From Carex sylvatica (Eukaryota; Streptophyta; Magnoliopsida; Poales; Cyperaceae), in contig CAXKVR010000496.1 in the NCBI GenBank assembly GCA_964058845.1, positions 1 to 47,143 on the forward strand: 47,143 bases of DNA, read 5' to 3'. The position numbers and the translations under genes are program-made. This document shows, piece by piece, positions 35,527-46,629 of this stretch. The stretch's first letter is position 1; the number at the start of each line of letters is the position of its first letter. The notes below the pieces were generated by a model that worked only from the letters and a program-made list of their open reading frames with translations, was not told where the DNA came from and made no database searches.

Positions 35527-36804
35527 TCATTGTACATTCTGGAAAAACCACAAAGGTGATGTGTGCCAAAAGGAAATGGAATAATATTGTTTAGTAGGAA
35601 ATAAATGAACAACGCAGCTTTCGTCCATACTGAAAATACCATTGTCCCATTGGTAGCCTCGATATTGAAGGCCATACCTCAATTCAGAATCATCTAAGAA
35701 GTAAATACAATTCTTTCTGCACCAAGGAGAAAACCTTTTATCCAATGCTGAGATAGACATGGAGCTATTAAGCCCCAAAAATAGGGACTCATGTCCTTGA
35801 AGATGTTCAATTTCACACCATGTCTCCGTCTCCTGGTCCATCAGCTTATAAACTATGAAGTCATCAGTCATCGCCGGCTCATGCTTTGGTCTTGTACCGA
35901 ATTCGTGTGACCAATACCTCTCCACAACTAAGAGATTCCCAGAAGACATAACAATATACATTCCCAATACGGCTTCAGGATCTTGGTTGTTGATCCATGG
36001 AGTTGTGATTTTTTTTATACTGAGATTATTCAGCCCGTTATAGTCAAGTAATAAAACATGATCTAGCCCAACCGCATACAGTTTACCCTCATAAAACATG
36101 AGATCAGAAAAACATCGCATTGGTCGGCCTTTATCTATCACTGTGCTCCAACTATCATGATCATGACCATCACCCAGACGACAAATTGCTAGTCGATTAT
36201 CATGTGAGAAAATAACACCAACAAGACAATTTGAATTTATTGATGAATCAGCTGGCCAATTAGCATCGAGGTTGCCTGATGTAACAATCTTCGTAGCAAA
36301 CCGTTGCCAAGTCGTAGGATGTCTTCCATATGCACGGGTGTCTTTTGGTTTTGGGAAAATCCGAAGGTGAGCTTTGATTAATTCTGGGTCAAACCTTGGC
36401 AGGGACACTTTCCGTCGTGTTAGAGGGTTAAAGAGCGCAAAATCAAAATTCTTGTCATCCATTATAGCAAGCCATCCGTTGGTGCTTCCGCATATCCACT
36501 GACCATTTAGCTCAGGCACCTTGAGATCATATGCATACGACTTGGAATCGAAATGACATTCAAATTGATCAGGTGTCACAAAACGGCATGTCTTGGTTTT
36601 CTCATTGTAAGGTAGGAAGATCTGTACAGGTGGTAAGTAACTAGTGTTTCTGTCAAGGATCATTTCCATTGAAACGGTGCACCACATCTTGCAACCCAAA
36701 GCAAACTTATGAAGATGAGGGAGGGTTATCCTCTCTGCAATAAGGCGCCACACATCAATTGGCAATTCAGACCACTCACGTCTACATGTCCTGCAATTAA
36801 ACAA
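35527..36804 (-). CDS. F-box protein with DUF295 domain (KIB/SKIP23-like), copy 1
   Basis: F-box proteins of this type act as substrate receptors of SCF ubiquitin ligases. The open frame holds an F-box (EWSELPIDVWRLIAERI, then HKFALGCKMWC) near residues 10-43. A DUF295 beta-propeller-like domain follows from about residue 103 (ICGSTNGWLAIMD, FALFNPLTRRKVSLP) to the end (NCIYFLDDSE, MGIF-like NGIFSMDES). The frame has no usable ATG: its first codon is TTG, and the next in-frame Met lies inside the F-box region. A splice acceptor (TTAATTGCAG|GACATG) at 36790/36791 suggests the coding exon is 35527-36790, joined to an upstream exon. A candidate is 37513-37559, which joins in phase to start MAFNVRKEFG and gives about 436 aa. 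The substrate is unknown. The protein is identical to copy 2 at 40595-41872. Confidence 0.85.
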   Translation of the reverse strand: MFNCRTCRREWSELPIDVWRLIAERITLPHLHKFALGCKMWCTVSMEMILDRNTSYLPPVQIFLPYNEKTKTCRFVTPDQFECHFDSKSYAYDLKVPELNGQWICGSTNGWLAIMDDKNFDFALFNPLTRRKVSLPRFDPELIKAHLRIFPKPKDTRAYGRHPTTWQRFATKIVTSGNLDANWPADSSINSNCLVGVIFSHDNRLAICRLGDGHDHDSWSTVIDKGRPMRCFSDLMFYEGKLYAVGLDHVLLLDYNGLNNLSIKKITTPWINNQDPEAVLGMYIVMSSGNLLVVERYWSHEFGTRPKHEPAMTDDFIVYKLMDQETETWCEIEHLQGHESLFLGLNSSMSISALDKRFSPWCRKNCIYFLDDSELRYGLQYRGYQWDNGIFSMDESCVVHLFPTKQYYSISFWHTSPLWFFQNVQ

Positions 36805-37412
36805 TGTAATTCACTTTAATTTAGATCGAGGTCATAATATTATTTTCAATGGATCGATCAAGAATACTCACTTTATTATTTCTATAAATCATTATATTTA
36901 AAGAGAATACTATATTTTTATATGTTTTGTTCTTTTCGGAATTATTAATTTACACTTTTCATATATGTCGCCTTCTAAATTTCACAAAGCAGATTTTATT
37001 TATCTTTAATTATATTCAGATAGTTCTGTTTTAACTTTTACAAACCAGAATAGTATATATAGCACTTTCAAAATTGAAAACATCATTAGGCATAACCAAT
37101 TAAATATAAAATTCATAACTCAAAATTTTCATGATATTATAAACTCGGTTCGTTTATATATTAATGAATCATTAATATATTGAAACTAATATCATTTTAA
37201 AAAGGTCTTAAACCAAAACAATAACTAGCACTTAATTAATTGTACTTATAAATATATAGTTCAAAGTTCAAACAAACTAATAAAATCGTCAAATCATGCA
37301 TGGTCAACTTTCTTAATTTTTAAATCTTTAAACACATTGGTGAGTGGCCATGCAAAGAAAAGAGAGGATAGGAGAATAAAAGACAAAAATAAAGGCAATT
37401 AAAGAACATTAA
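36805..37412. other. Probable intron or 5' flank of F-box copy 1
   Basis: AT-rich, no domain-bearing frames. It would be intron if the exon at 37513-37559 is used. Copy 2 has the same stretch at 41873-42480. Confidence 0.4.
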
Positions 37413-37559
37413 TTACTCAGCTGGGATCAGATGAGAGACAACATGCATGTCATCTGCTGGTGCTTCTTTTGTTTCTCTTGCTCCAACTCCTTTCATTGAG
37501 CACCGAGATAACCTTCTTACGCGCACTCTTCCAAACTCTTTTCGTACGTTGAACGCCAT
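37413..37559 (-). CDS. Small basic ORF (48 aa) or first exon of F-box copy 1
   Basis: True ATG at 37559. The ORF begins MAFNVRKEFGRVRVRR and ends HVVSHLIPAE. A minus-strand TATA-like CTATAAATAAC lies about 130 bases upstream. If a donor at AGAAG|GTTATC (37513/37512) is used, it becomes the first exon of the F-box gene in the correct phase. A stronger-looking GTAAGA donor nearby gives the wrong phase. As an independent peptide I recognise no family. Confidence 0.35.
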   Translation of the reverse strand: MAFNVRKEFGRVRVRRLSRCSMKGVGARETKEAPADDMHVVSHLIPAE

Positions 37560-37639
37560 ACACTTGCGAGTTTTATAACTCCTTTTCTCTTATTTTTGTT
37601 TCTTTTGTGTTTCTCTTTTATAATAAATTATCTCAAACA

Positions 37640-37955
37640 ACTTATATAATTGATGGTTCTAATGATATATTTCAGGATGAGAGTTATTTATAGGAAACTA
37701 TATATGTTTGTCACAAAAATCTATTTTTGCAAACGACTTATATAATTGTTGGTCCGTCCCAATTTCTCTAATGATATATTTCGGGATGAGAATTATTTAT
37801 AGAAAACTATATATGTTTGTCACAAAAATCTATTTTTGCAAACGACTTATATATATAATTGTTGGTCTGTCCCAATTTCTCTAATGATATATTCCGAGAT
37901 GAGGGTTATTTATAGAAAACTATATATGTTTGCCACAAAAATCTCAATCGACCTA
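37640..37955. repeat. Three-unit tandem repeat upstream of F-box copy 1
   Basis: Units begin at 37640, 37736 and 37845 with ACTTATATA. Each contains TCTAATGATATATT, GGATGAGARTTATTTATAG-like text and AAACTATATATGTTTG. On the minus strand every unit holds a CTATAAATAA TATA-like word, so the putative promoter is triplicated. Repeated in copy 2 at 42708-43023. Confidence 0.8.
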
Positions 37956-38676
37956 TATAATTTTTGCTTTTTAGAAAAGAAAAAAATTGACGCTATAAGC
38001 CATTTCATCATCACTAAATGCATAGTTCACATATAAAAATATGGATTTATCACCTAAATTTAATTTAGAGCTACTTAGCTCACTAAAAACAATAGCTATT
38101 TTGTTTCATTCTTTTTTCTTAGATCATCGGATGGTACTCAACCCACCTAACGCAAGAAATAAATTTTATTTGTGGCCTACTATTTTTAATTAATTAAACT
38201 AAAATTTAAATAGGGTCATTTCTCAAATGTATTCCTTAAATTTCAAGGCGTTACAGTTCAGTATCTAGTGGACCTCCAGGATCTAGTGATTTATGAAATT
38301 GTACATATAACATGCATGTCACTATAACCGAAAAAAGGATCGAAATGTTTCCTCTATTTATGACTCTGCTGCTATGTCCTTGCCAAGGCAAAAGTATTTA
38401 ACCAGACGAGGAAAAAATAATGTCTGCCACGAAGCGATACAAATCGAAAAAGAAAATCAGAATTCATATTACATTGAAGTAGTCTTTTACCACCATCAGA
38501 ATATTACAAGCTTGTATATATTAGAACAAAAAACAACGTAAATAAGCATGAAAATGTATCATAAATAAGAAAATCTTCACCCTCCCCAGTCTCAGATATA
38601 TCATAATTTATTCAAATAATATTTAATGGTAGTTGCAAGGCTGCATATGTATGACATGCAAAATAAATATAAAAGG

Positions 38677-38889
38677 TTAGCTTCTTTTGACTGGTGGCCA
38701 TAATTTCAATCCCCTTCCCAATGAAAATAAATTCTCACAAGGCATGGTGTTTATGAAACGGGAGTAGATCGCAAAGGCGTCCTCAGAGATTTTCTTGCAA
38801 TTGAGCTTGTAACAAAGCATTGTATTAAACGCAACGCGTATTTTCTGCTCTAATTCCCACATGGGGTCTGTAACTCTTACTCTATCCAT
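38677..38889 (-). CDS. Unassigned 70-aa ORF, copy 1
   Basis: A true ATG at 38889 with an open frame: MDRVRVTDPMWELEQKIR, then FNTMLCYKLNC, FAIYSRFINTMPC and a Lys/Arg end. The preceding bases (ATCACAG|GAACTG) also look like a splice acceptor, so it could be a terminal exon of a gene starting further right, possibly linked to the NYN pseudogene. Codon use is more gene-like than nearby AT-rich frames. No family recognised. Identical in copy 2. Confidence 0.35.
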   Translation of the reverse strand: MDRVRVTDPMWELEQKIRVAFNTMLCYKLNCKKISEDAFAIYSRFINTMPCENLFSLGRGLKLWPPVKRS

Positions 38890-38970
38890 CAGTTCCTGTG
38901 ATTGTGAGTAGGGGTTTATCTGTCATTTGGCTACTGGGGGTATGTTTTGGACACACACACATATATATAG

Positions 38971-39391
38971 GTCTGGGCCTGACAATTGCCATACTATTTT
39001 ATTTTTTATTTTTTTTGCTCTGAAGGCCCGTTGGCACAATTACCATACTAAGTTACTAACCATGGTTTTGAAATGAATGCTAAAGTCTCATACTAAGCAA
39101 TTCAACCATCCAAATTAAAAATGAATGAAATTTGAGGCACTATATATGGTGAGTTAGCATCTCCATCAACTTTTTTATAGCACCTTGGTAAATTACTTTT
39201 TGTTCCTTCTTTTAAGGTGCATAAAGGTGTAATTTGAGTGTGAAAGAGCAATAGCGGGGATACCACTTTTACTGTATCTTCTCAAAGTCAAAGGGGTCAA
39301 CAAGGGGTCCCTTATGATCATGTTCATAGCTTCTCAAAGGAGGAGGATTGAATTGCAGGGGAGTTAAATCCTCCCCCTTGGCAAGGTGTAT
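38971..39391. other. Unique spacer, 3' side of the NYN pseudogene
   Basis: Differs from the DNA that follows copy 2. Contains a short direct repeat (ACAATTGCCATACTA at 38982 and ACAATTACCATACTAA at 39036). No gene. Confidence 0.5.
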
Positions 39392-40071
39392 TCATGGCCA
39401 CATGAAAGTGGAGGCACTATATAGGGAGGCTTTGACTTGATTATAATTATGAATGCAGGAGAGAAGAACATTATAGTTATTCATCCTCAGGCGGTGAAGG
39501 ATGCTTGAAAAAACACTATTGCTGGAGATGAGGAAGAAATGGGCTGGTGGCGGATTATGTGTCGTCCAATTTTTCAACTCGGCCATAATCAACTTGCTTT
39601 CATCCTTCTGATCTCCACATATAATATATCACGTTGGTTGAGATTCAGTAAGTCATATGCATTTTAACCAATGGTACCATATGAAATGAATATTACAATG
39701 TGAACTCACTGATCGGCACATCAACAAGGGAAATTCCGGTGGAGATGACAGCCTCCTGAGTGGCGTGCGGTATCTCCTGGCATATGTTGCCAAAGGCATT
39801 AATGGAAAAACCGTAGTGCTGAAAGGATTCTGTTCGAAATCCGGTACGCATTCACACCATCTGGGATGGAACAGTTCTCGTAGTCCCACCAAACCGAAAT
39901 CTTAATTGATTTGCTCTCTTCATCGCAACAATTCTCTTGTGATTCCGTACGGCGAGATGATGATGAGGAGGAGGAGGAGGAGGAGGAGAAAGGGCAACGA
40001 AAGAAGAGGAGGTGGAGAGGGGAGGAAGCTGTAAGAAGGGATCGCAATGGAGCTAGGGTTACACTGCGCAT
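39392..40071 (-). pseudogene. NYN-domain (MARF1/limkain-type) nuclease pseudogene
   Basis: Exon 1 (39710-40071) starts at a true ATG with a Ser-rich, organelle-transit-like leader (eleven Ser in a row near residue 29). It continues with ISVWWDYENCSIPDGVNAYR, the NYN first acidic motif. The frame then breaks near 39805: reading one T fewer in a T5 run (minus strand) continues as SINAFGN, TQEAVISTGISLVDVP. Exon 2 (39392-39612) joins in phase at GTGAGT..GGAG and reads ESKLIMAELKNW, NPPPAHFFLIS, LHRLRMNNYNVLLS, TFMWP, then a TGA. Intact relatives read on with IHLAKG-like sequence, which here follows the stop. The second acidic motif (usually SGDxDF) is SSNSVF, so catalytic Asp residues are lost. 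Frameshift, stop and missing residues support a pseudogene. Confidence 0.75.
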
Positions 40072-40511
40072 TTTTTTTTTCTTGTTCGATTTAAGTGCCT
40101 GGCAGTGGTTTCAAAAGCAACGCGCCCAAAAGTTATGTTAAACCCTGAATTCAGCTAGAACAGTCAACTTAAAATTAGCTTGTCTTGTTAAAATAAGTTA
40201 AATTTTAACAAGAACCCCCCAAGTGGGCTCAAATACGGGCCTGAATTAGGTCCAAAGTCTTTTAAGTTTGAAGTTCTTAATTTTTTACGCTGCTGTGCTC
40301 TAGTGAATTAAAATGGAAATCTTAATTTTTTACGCTGCTGTTCTTAATTTTTTACACAGCATAAAAGGGTGTCAACGAGACAGTCTGAATGTAAATTAAG
40401 TATTCATTTTCTTTGGAACATCATACACTTATATATATCACAAAATAATTCCGAAGAGATATTCAAAAGGATAAATGAATTAAAATGGAAAGGTCACCCA
40501 ACAGAATTTCT
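40072..40511. other. Spacer between NYN pseudogene and block copy 2
   Basis: Contains the short repeat CTTAATTTTTTACGCTGCTG at 40278 and 40321. No gene. Confidence 0.5.
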
Positions 40512-40594
40512 TTTCATTCTCAAAACTCCCAAGTGGCAAGAACAGTGAAAGAAAATTGGAAAGTTTTCACAGCTCAAGTTATGACATTAATTTG

Positions 40595-41872
40595 TCATTG
40601 TACATTCTGGAAAAACCACAAAGGTGATGTGTGCCAAAAGGAAATGGAATAATATTGTTTAGTAGGAAATAAATGAACAACGCAGCTTTCGTCCATACTG
40701 AAAATACCATTGTCCCATTGGTAGCCTCGATATTGAAGGCCATACCTCAATTCAGAATCATCTAAGAAGTAAATACAATTCTTTCTGCACCAAGGAGAAA
40801 ACCTTTTATCCAATGCTGAGATAGACATGGAGCTATTAAGCCCCAAAAATAGGGACTCATGTCCTTGAAGATGTTCAATTTCACACCATGTCTCCGTCTC
40901 CTGGTCCATCAGCTTATAAACTATGAAGTCATCAGTCATCGCCGGCTCATGCTTTGGTCTTGTACCGAATTCGTGTGACCAATACCTCTCCACAACTAAG
41001 AGATTCCCAGAAGACATAACAATATACATTCCCAATACGGCTTCAGGATCTTGGTTGTTGATCCATGGAGTTGTGATTTTTTTTATACTGAGATTATTCA
41101 GCCCGTTATAGTCAAGTAATAAAACATGATCTAGCCCAACCGCATACAGTTTACCCTCATAAAACATGAGATCAGAAAAACATCGCATTGGTCGGCCTTT
41201 ATCTATCACTGTGCTCCAACTATCATGATCATGACCATCACCCAGACGACAAATTGCTAGTCGATTATCATGTGAGAAAATAACACCAACAAGACAATTT
41301 GAATTTATTGATGAATCAGCTGGCCAATTAGCATCGAGGTTGCCTGATGTAACAATCTTCGTAGCAAACCGTTGCCAAGTCGTAGGATGTCTTCCATATG
41401 CACGGGTGTCTTTTGGTTTTGGGAAAATCCGAAGGTGAGCTTTGATTAATTCTGGGTCAAACCTTGGCAGGGACACTTTCCGTCGTGTTAGAGGGTTAAA
41501 GAGCGCAAAATCAAAATTCTTGTCATCCATTATAGCAAGCCATCCGTTGGTGCTTCCGCATATCCACTGACCATTTAGCTCAGGCACCTTGAGATCATAT
41601 GCATACGACTTGGAATCGAAATGACATTCAAATTGATCAGGTGTCACAAAACGGCATGTCTTGGTTTTCTCATTGTAAGGTAGGAAGATCTGTACAGGTG
41701 GTAAGTAACTAGTGTTTCTGTCAAGGATCATTTCCATTGAAACGGTGCACCACATCTTGCAACCCAAAGCAAACTTATGAAGATGAGGGAGGGTTATCCT
41801 CTCTGCAATAAGGCGCCACACATCAATTGGCAATTCAGACCACTCACGTCTACATGTCCTGCAATTAAACAA
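40595..41872 (-). CDS. F-box protein with DUF295 domain, copy 2
   Basis: Identical in its whole 425-residue frame to the gene at 35527-36804, with the same TTG-only frame start, the same acceptor (41858/41859) and the same candidate first exon (42581-42627). The two genes would make the same product. Only sequence beyond 44036 upstream and below 40512 downstream could make their regulation differ. Confidence 0.85.
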   Translation of the reverse strand: MFNCRTCRREWSELPIDVWRLIAERITLPHLHKFALGCKMWCTVSMEMILDRNTSYLPPVQIFLPYNEKTKTCRFVTPDQFECHFDSKSYAYDLKVPELNGQWICGSTNGWLAIMDDKNFDFALFNPLTRRKVSLPRFDPELIKAHLRIFPKPKDTRAYGRHPTTWQRFATKIVTSGNLDANWPADSSINSNCLVGVIFSHDNRLAICRLGDGHDHDSWSTVIDKGRPMRCFSDLMFYEGKLYAVGLDHVLLLDYNGLNNLSIKKITTPWINNQDPEAVLGMYIVMSSGNLLVVERYWSHEFGTRPKHEPAMTDDFIVYKLMDQETETWCEIEHLQGHESLFLGLNSSMSISALDKRFSPWCRKNCIYFLDDSELRYGLQYRGYQWDNGIFSMDESCVVHLFPTKQYYSISFWHTSPLWFFQNVQ

Positions 41873-42480
41873 TGTAATTCACTTTAATTTAGATCGAGGT
41901 CATAATATTATTTTCAATGGATCGATCAAGAATACTCACTTTATTATTTCTATAAATCATTATATTTAAAGAGAATACTATATTTTTATATGTTTTGTTC
42001 TTTTCGGAATTATTAATTTACACTTTTCATATATGTCGCCTTCTAAATTTCACAAAGCAGATTTTATTTATCTTTAATTATATTCAGATAGTTCTGTTTT
42101 AACTTTTACAAACCAGAATAGTATATATAGCACTTTCAAAATTGAAAACATCATTAGGCATAACCAATTAAATATAAAATTCATAACTCAAAATTTTCAT
42201 GATATTATAAACTCGGTTCGTTTATATATTAATGAATCATTAATATATTGAAACTAATATCATTTTAAAAAGGTCTTAAACCAAAACAATAACTAGCACT
42301 TAATTAATTGTACTTATAAATATATAGTTCAAAGTTCAAACAAACTAATAAAATCGTCAAATCATGCATGGTCAACTTTCTTAATTTTTAAATCTTTAAA
42401 CACATTGGTGAGTGGCCATGCAAAGAAAAGAGAGGATAGGAGAATAAAAGACAAAAATAAAGGCAATTAAAGAACATTAA

Positions 42481-42627
42481 TTACTCAGCTGGGATCAGAT
42501 GAGAGACAACATGCATGTCATCTGCTGGTGCTTCTTTTGTTTCTCTTGCTCCAACTCCTTTCATTGAGCACCGAGATAACCTTCTTACGCGCACTCTTCC
42601 AAACTCTTTTCGTACGTTGAACGCCAT
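42481..42627 (-). CDS. Small basic ORF (48 aa) or first exon of F-box copy 2
   Basis: Exact counterpart of 37413-37559, including both possible donors. Confidence 0.35.
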   Translation of the reverse strand: MAFNVRKEFGRVRVRRLSRCSMKGVGARETKEAPADDMHVVSHLIPAE

Positions 42628-42707
42628 ACACTTGCGAGTTTTATAACTCCTTTTCTCTTATTTTTGTTTCTTTTGTGTTTCTCTTTTATAATAAATTATC
42701 TCAAACA

Positions 42708-43023
42708 ACTTATATAATTGATGGTTCTAATGATATATTTCAGGATGAGAGTTATTTATAGGAAACTATATATGTTTGTCACAAAAATCTATTTTTGCAA
42801 ACGACTTATATAATTGTTGGTCCGTCCCAATTTCTCTAATGATATATTTCGGGATGAGAATTATTTATAGAAAACTATATATGTTTGTCACAAAAATCTA
42901 TTTTTGCAAACGACTTATATATATAATTGTTGGTCTGTCCCAATTTCTCTAATGATATATTCCGAGATGAGGGTTATTTATAGAAAACTATATATGTTTG
43001 CCACAAAAATCTCAATCGACCTA
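42708..43023. repeat. Three-unit tandem repeat upstream of F-box copy 2
   Basis: Counterpart of 37640-37955; the repeat number is unchanged, which is unusual for a tandem array unless the duplication or homogenisation is recent. Confidence 0.8.
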
Positions 43024-43744
43024 TATAATTTTTGCTTTTTAGAAAAGAAAAAAATTGACGCTATAAGCCATTTCATCATCACTAAATGCATAGTTCACAT
43101 ATAAAAATATGGATTTATCACCTAAATTTAATTTAGAGCTACTTAGCTCACTAAAAACAATAGCTATTTTGTTTCATTCTTTTTTCTTAGATCATCGGAT
43201 GGTACTCAACCCACCTAACGCAAGAAATAAATTTTATTTGTGGCCTACTATTTTTAATTAATTAAACTAAAATTTAAATAGGGTCATTTCTCAAATGTAT
43301 TCCTTAAATTTCAAGGCGTTACAGTTCAGTATCTAGTGGACCTCCAGGATCTAGTGATTTATGAAATTGTACATATAACATGCATGTCACTATAACCGAA
43401 AAAAGGATCGAAATGTTTCCTCTATTTATGACTCTGCTGCTATGTCCTTGCCAAGGCAAAAGTATTTAACCAGACGAGGAAAAAATAATGTCTGCCACGA
43501 AGCGATACAAATCGAAAAAGAAAATCAGAATTCATATTACATTGAAGTAGTCTTTTACCACCATCAGAATATTACAAGCTTGTATATATTAGAACAAAAA
43601 ACAACGTAAATAAGCATGAAAATGTATCATAAATAAGAAAATCTTCACCCTCCCCAGTCTCAGATATATCATAATTTATTCAAATAATATTTAATGGTAG
43701 TTGCAAGGCTGCATATGTATGACATGCAAAATAAATATAAAAGG

Positions 43745-43957
43745 TTAGCTTCTTTTGACTGGTGGCCATAATTTCAATCCCCTTCCCAATGAAAATAAAT
43801 TCTCACAAGGCATGGTGTTTATGAAACGGGAGTAGATCGCAAAGGCGTCCTCAGAGATTTTCTTGCAATTGAGCTTGTAACAAAGCATTGTATTAAACGC
43901 AACGCGTATTTTCTGCTCTAATTCCCACATGGGGTCTGTAACTCTTACTCTATCCAT
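43745..43957 (-). CDS. Unassigned 70-aa ORF, copy 2
   Basis: Identical to 38677-38889. Here no NYN sequence is seen upstream (44037-44500), so if the ORF is a terminal exon of that gene, this copy is orphaned. Confidence 0.35.
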   Translation of the reverse strand: MDRVRVTDPMWELEQKIRVAFNTMLCYKLNCKKISEDAFAIYSRFINTMPCENLFSLGRGLKLWPPVKRS

Positions 43958-44036
43958 CAGTTCCTGTGATTGTGAGTAGGGGTTTATCTGTCATTTGGCT
44001 ACTGGGGGTATATTTTGGACACACACATATACATAG

Positions 44037-44820
44037 GCAGGAGCGCATCTAGAATTTTGATCAGGAGTAGGCACAAAATATTAACAATTACAATTTTTTC
44101 TCTCGATGAATATCGATCGATAACAAAAATAAGACAGTATTTGCGAGGGTAAAAAGTGATTTTTTACGACAGAGTACCGTTATAAATGTGTTTTTTCTAT
44201 TCGTGACGGTATTTTTTGCAAGAGAGTACCATCATAAATGCGTTTTTTCCTTCACAAATAGTATCTACTTTGTTGTTGTATATATCTCTCCTCTATATTA
44301 TGCACCTTAAATTGAATTGGATGATAGAAAGTCGTGTGGCTGGGATTGATTGATATAAATTCAGATTGAATTTGAACCCTCCAGTCAAATAATCTATCTT
44401 CTTTGATTAAATACATCCTTTATATGTGTAGAAGTCTAAGTTTAGTTCAAATTGTACCCGTTACATGTAATACAACACATATTATCACATATATTTATAT
44501 TCTGCACCGTCGGATCTGAATCAAAATTCGTGCAGATTGAATCTCAGAATCACAAATATTTTTCGCTGGATGCGCAAAAACTAATCGCCGTTCTGCCCCG
44601 ACCCTTCTTCCCAATGAGAAAAAACCTAATCGCCACCCCTCTCTCTCGCTTGGGAAGAAAAGACCTAATCTCTCGCCGTTCTGCCCTAAACTCTCTCCGC
44701 AGTCCGCACCATCCCCACCCATCTCTCTCTCTCGCTCTGTAGCCTTGGACTCGCGCCAGCACAGACGCACCACCTCTCTCGGTGTCTCGCTCTCTCGCCT
44801 CAGAGCCCGACCTAGCACAG
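44037..44820. other. Intergenic, then CT/GC-rich leader-like DNA
   Basis: From 44130 to 44260 a loose repeat with TTTTTTACGACAGAGTACCG and GCAAGAGAGTACCATCATAA resembles a dispersed repeat. From 44480 the DNA turns GC- and CT-rich (CTCTCTCTCGCT), like a promoter and 5'-UTR for the fragment that follows. Confidence 0.45.
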
Positions 44821-45940
<1,120 letters not shown>

Positions 45941-46063
45941 TGATTAATAGTGGAGGCTTTATTATGATCTCCCAACTCTAAAAGGTCTCTGCCATCTCTC
46001 TCTCCCTCTCTCGCTTCAGACCTGCGCCATTTAGAATTAGTACCAGCACCAATCCCAGTAAAG

Positions 46064-46222
46064 ATGCGCCCATTGTACGTTGGCCACGATGAATGTGAAG
46101 TCGAGAGGGGTGGGAAAGGAGAGGATGTGTCACTGGACCGCCTCATAGCTTCTGTCCAACCCGCTGAGATATGTGTATATTTCATCAAATTCGCTTCGCT
46201 TTTGTATCTTGATTGGATCTAA
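46064..46222 (+). CDS. Unassigned 52-aa ORF
   Basis: ATG ORF starting MRPLYVGHDECEVERGG and ending LLYLDWI. It lies in a GC-richer stretch after the MSI1 fragment. No family recognised. Could be part of a captured exon. Confidence 0.2.
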   Translation: MRPLYVGHDECEVERGGKGEDVSLDRLIASVQPAEICVYFIKFASLLYLDWI

Positions 46223-46257
46223 GGTCGTAGGGAGTTAGTCCTTCAATTCTTCAAACT

Positions 46258-46427
46258 TGGCTATAAGTTGTGACTGGTATACCTCCTCAATGTGGTAGGA
46301 TGCAAACTAGATAGTTCAGTATTCCTTGGTCTGAGGCGAGAGAGCGAGAGAGAGATGGCTATAAGTTGTGACTGGTATACCTCCTCAATGTGGTAGGATG
46401 CAAACTAGATAGTCAGTATTCCTTGGT
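46258..46427. repeat. 73-bp direct duplication
   Basis: Units 46258-46330 and 46356-46427 differ by one base (AGTTCAG against AGTCAG). They are separated by 25 bases of GA-rich sequence. Confidence 0.9.
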
Positions 46428-46629
46428 AAAATTTATTATTTAAACACGTACCGACCACCAGTGCAGACCAGAACAGGTCTGACTCTTACCAACATAGATT
46501 CTACGATAGTAAAACACCAATTAACTAAGCTCATATTGTTAAAGTTCTATCTTTGGTCACAGTTACGAAGTTGATGATGAATCAAGTACATTAGTACCAC
46601 ACTGATACTGAACTCTCTGAAAACTTACA

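Larger units (their letters stand above)
35444..38970. repeat. Direct duplication block, copy 1 (3.5 kb)
   Basis: Matches 40512-44036 at a constant offset of 5,068. Mismatches lie at 35462 and 35475 on the left edge and from 38944 on the right. Between 35476 and 38943 I saw none in the stretches compared, and all frames keep the same offset. It carries an F-box gene, two small ORFs and a promoter-like tandem repeat. Confidence 0.93.
40512..44036. repeat. Direct duplication block, copy 2 (3.5 kb)
   Basis: Second copy of 35444-38970, in the same orientation. The right edge diverges as GGTATATTTTGGACACACACA with a 2-base shorter CA run and then unrelated sequence. Confidence 0.93.

Noticed and set aside
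35855..36043. 62-aa plus frame (and twin at 40923)
   Set aside because: It lies antisense inside the F-box/DUF295 coding exon and shows no domain.
37836..38036. 66-aa plus frame (and twin at 42904)
   Set aside because: It crosses the AT-rich tandem repeat; composition is that of simple sequence. It is preserved only because the whole block is duplicated.
44495..44818. 107-aa Arg/Glu-rich minus frame
   Set aside because: It is the complement of CT-rich leader DNA; composition follows the simple sequence.
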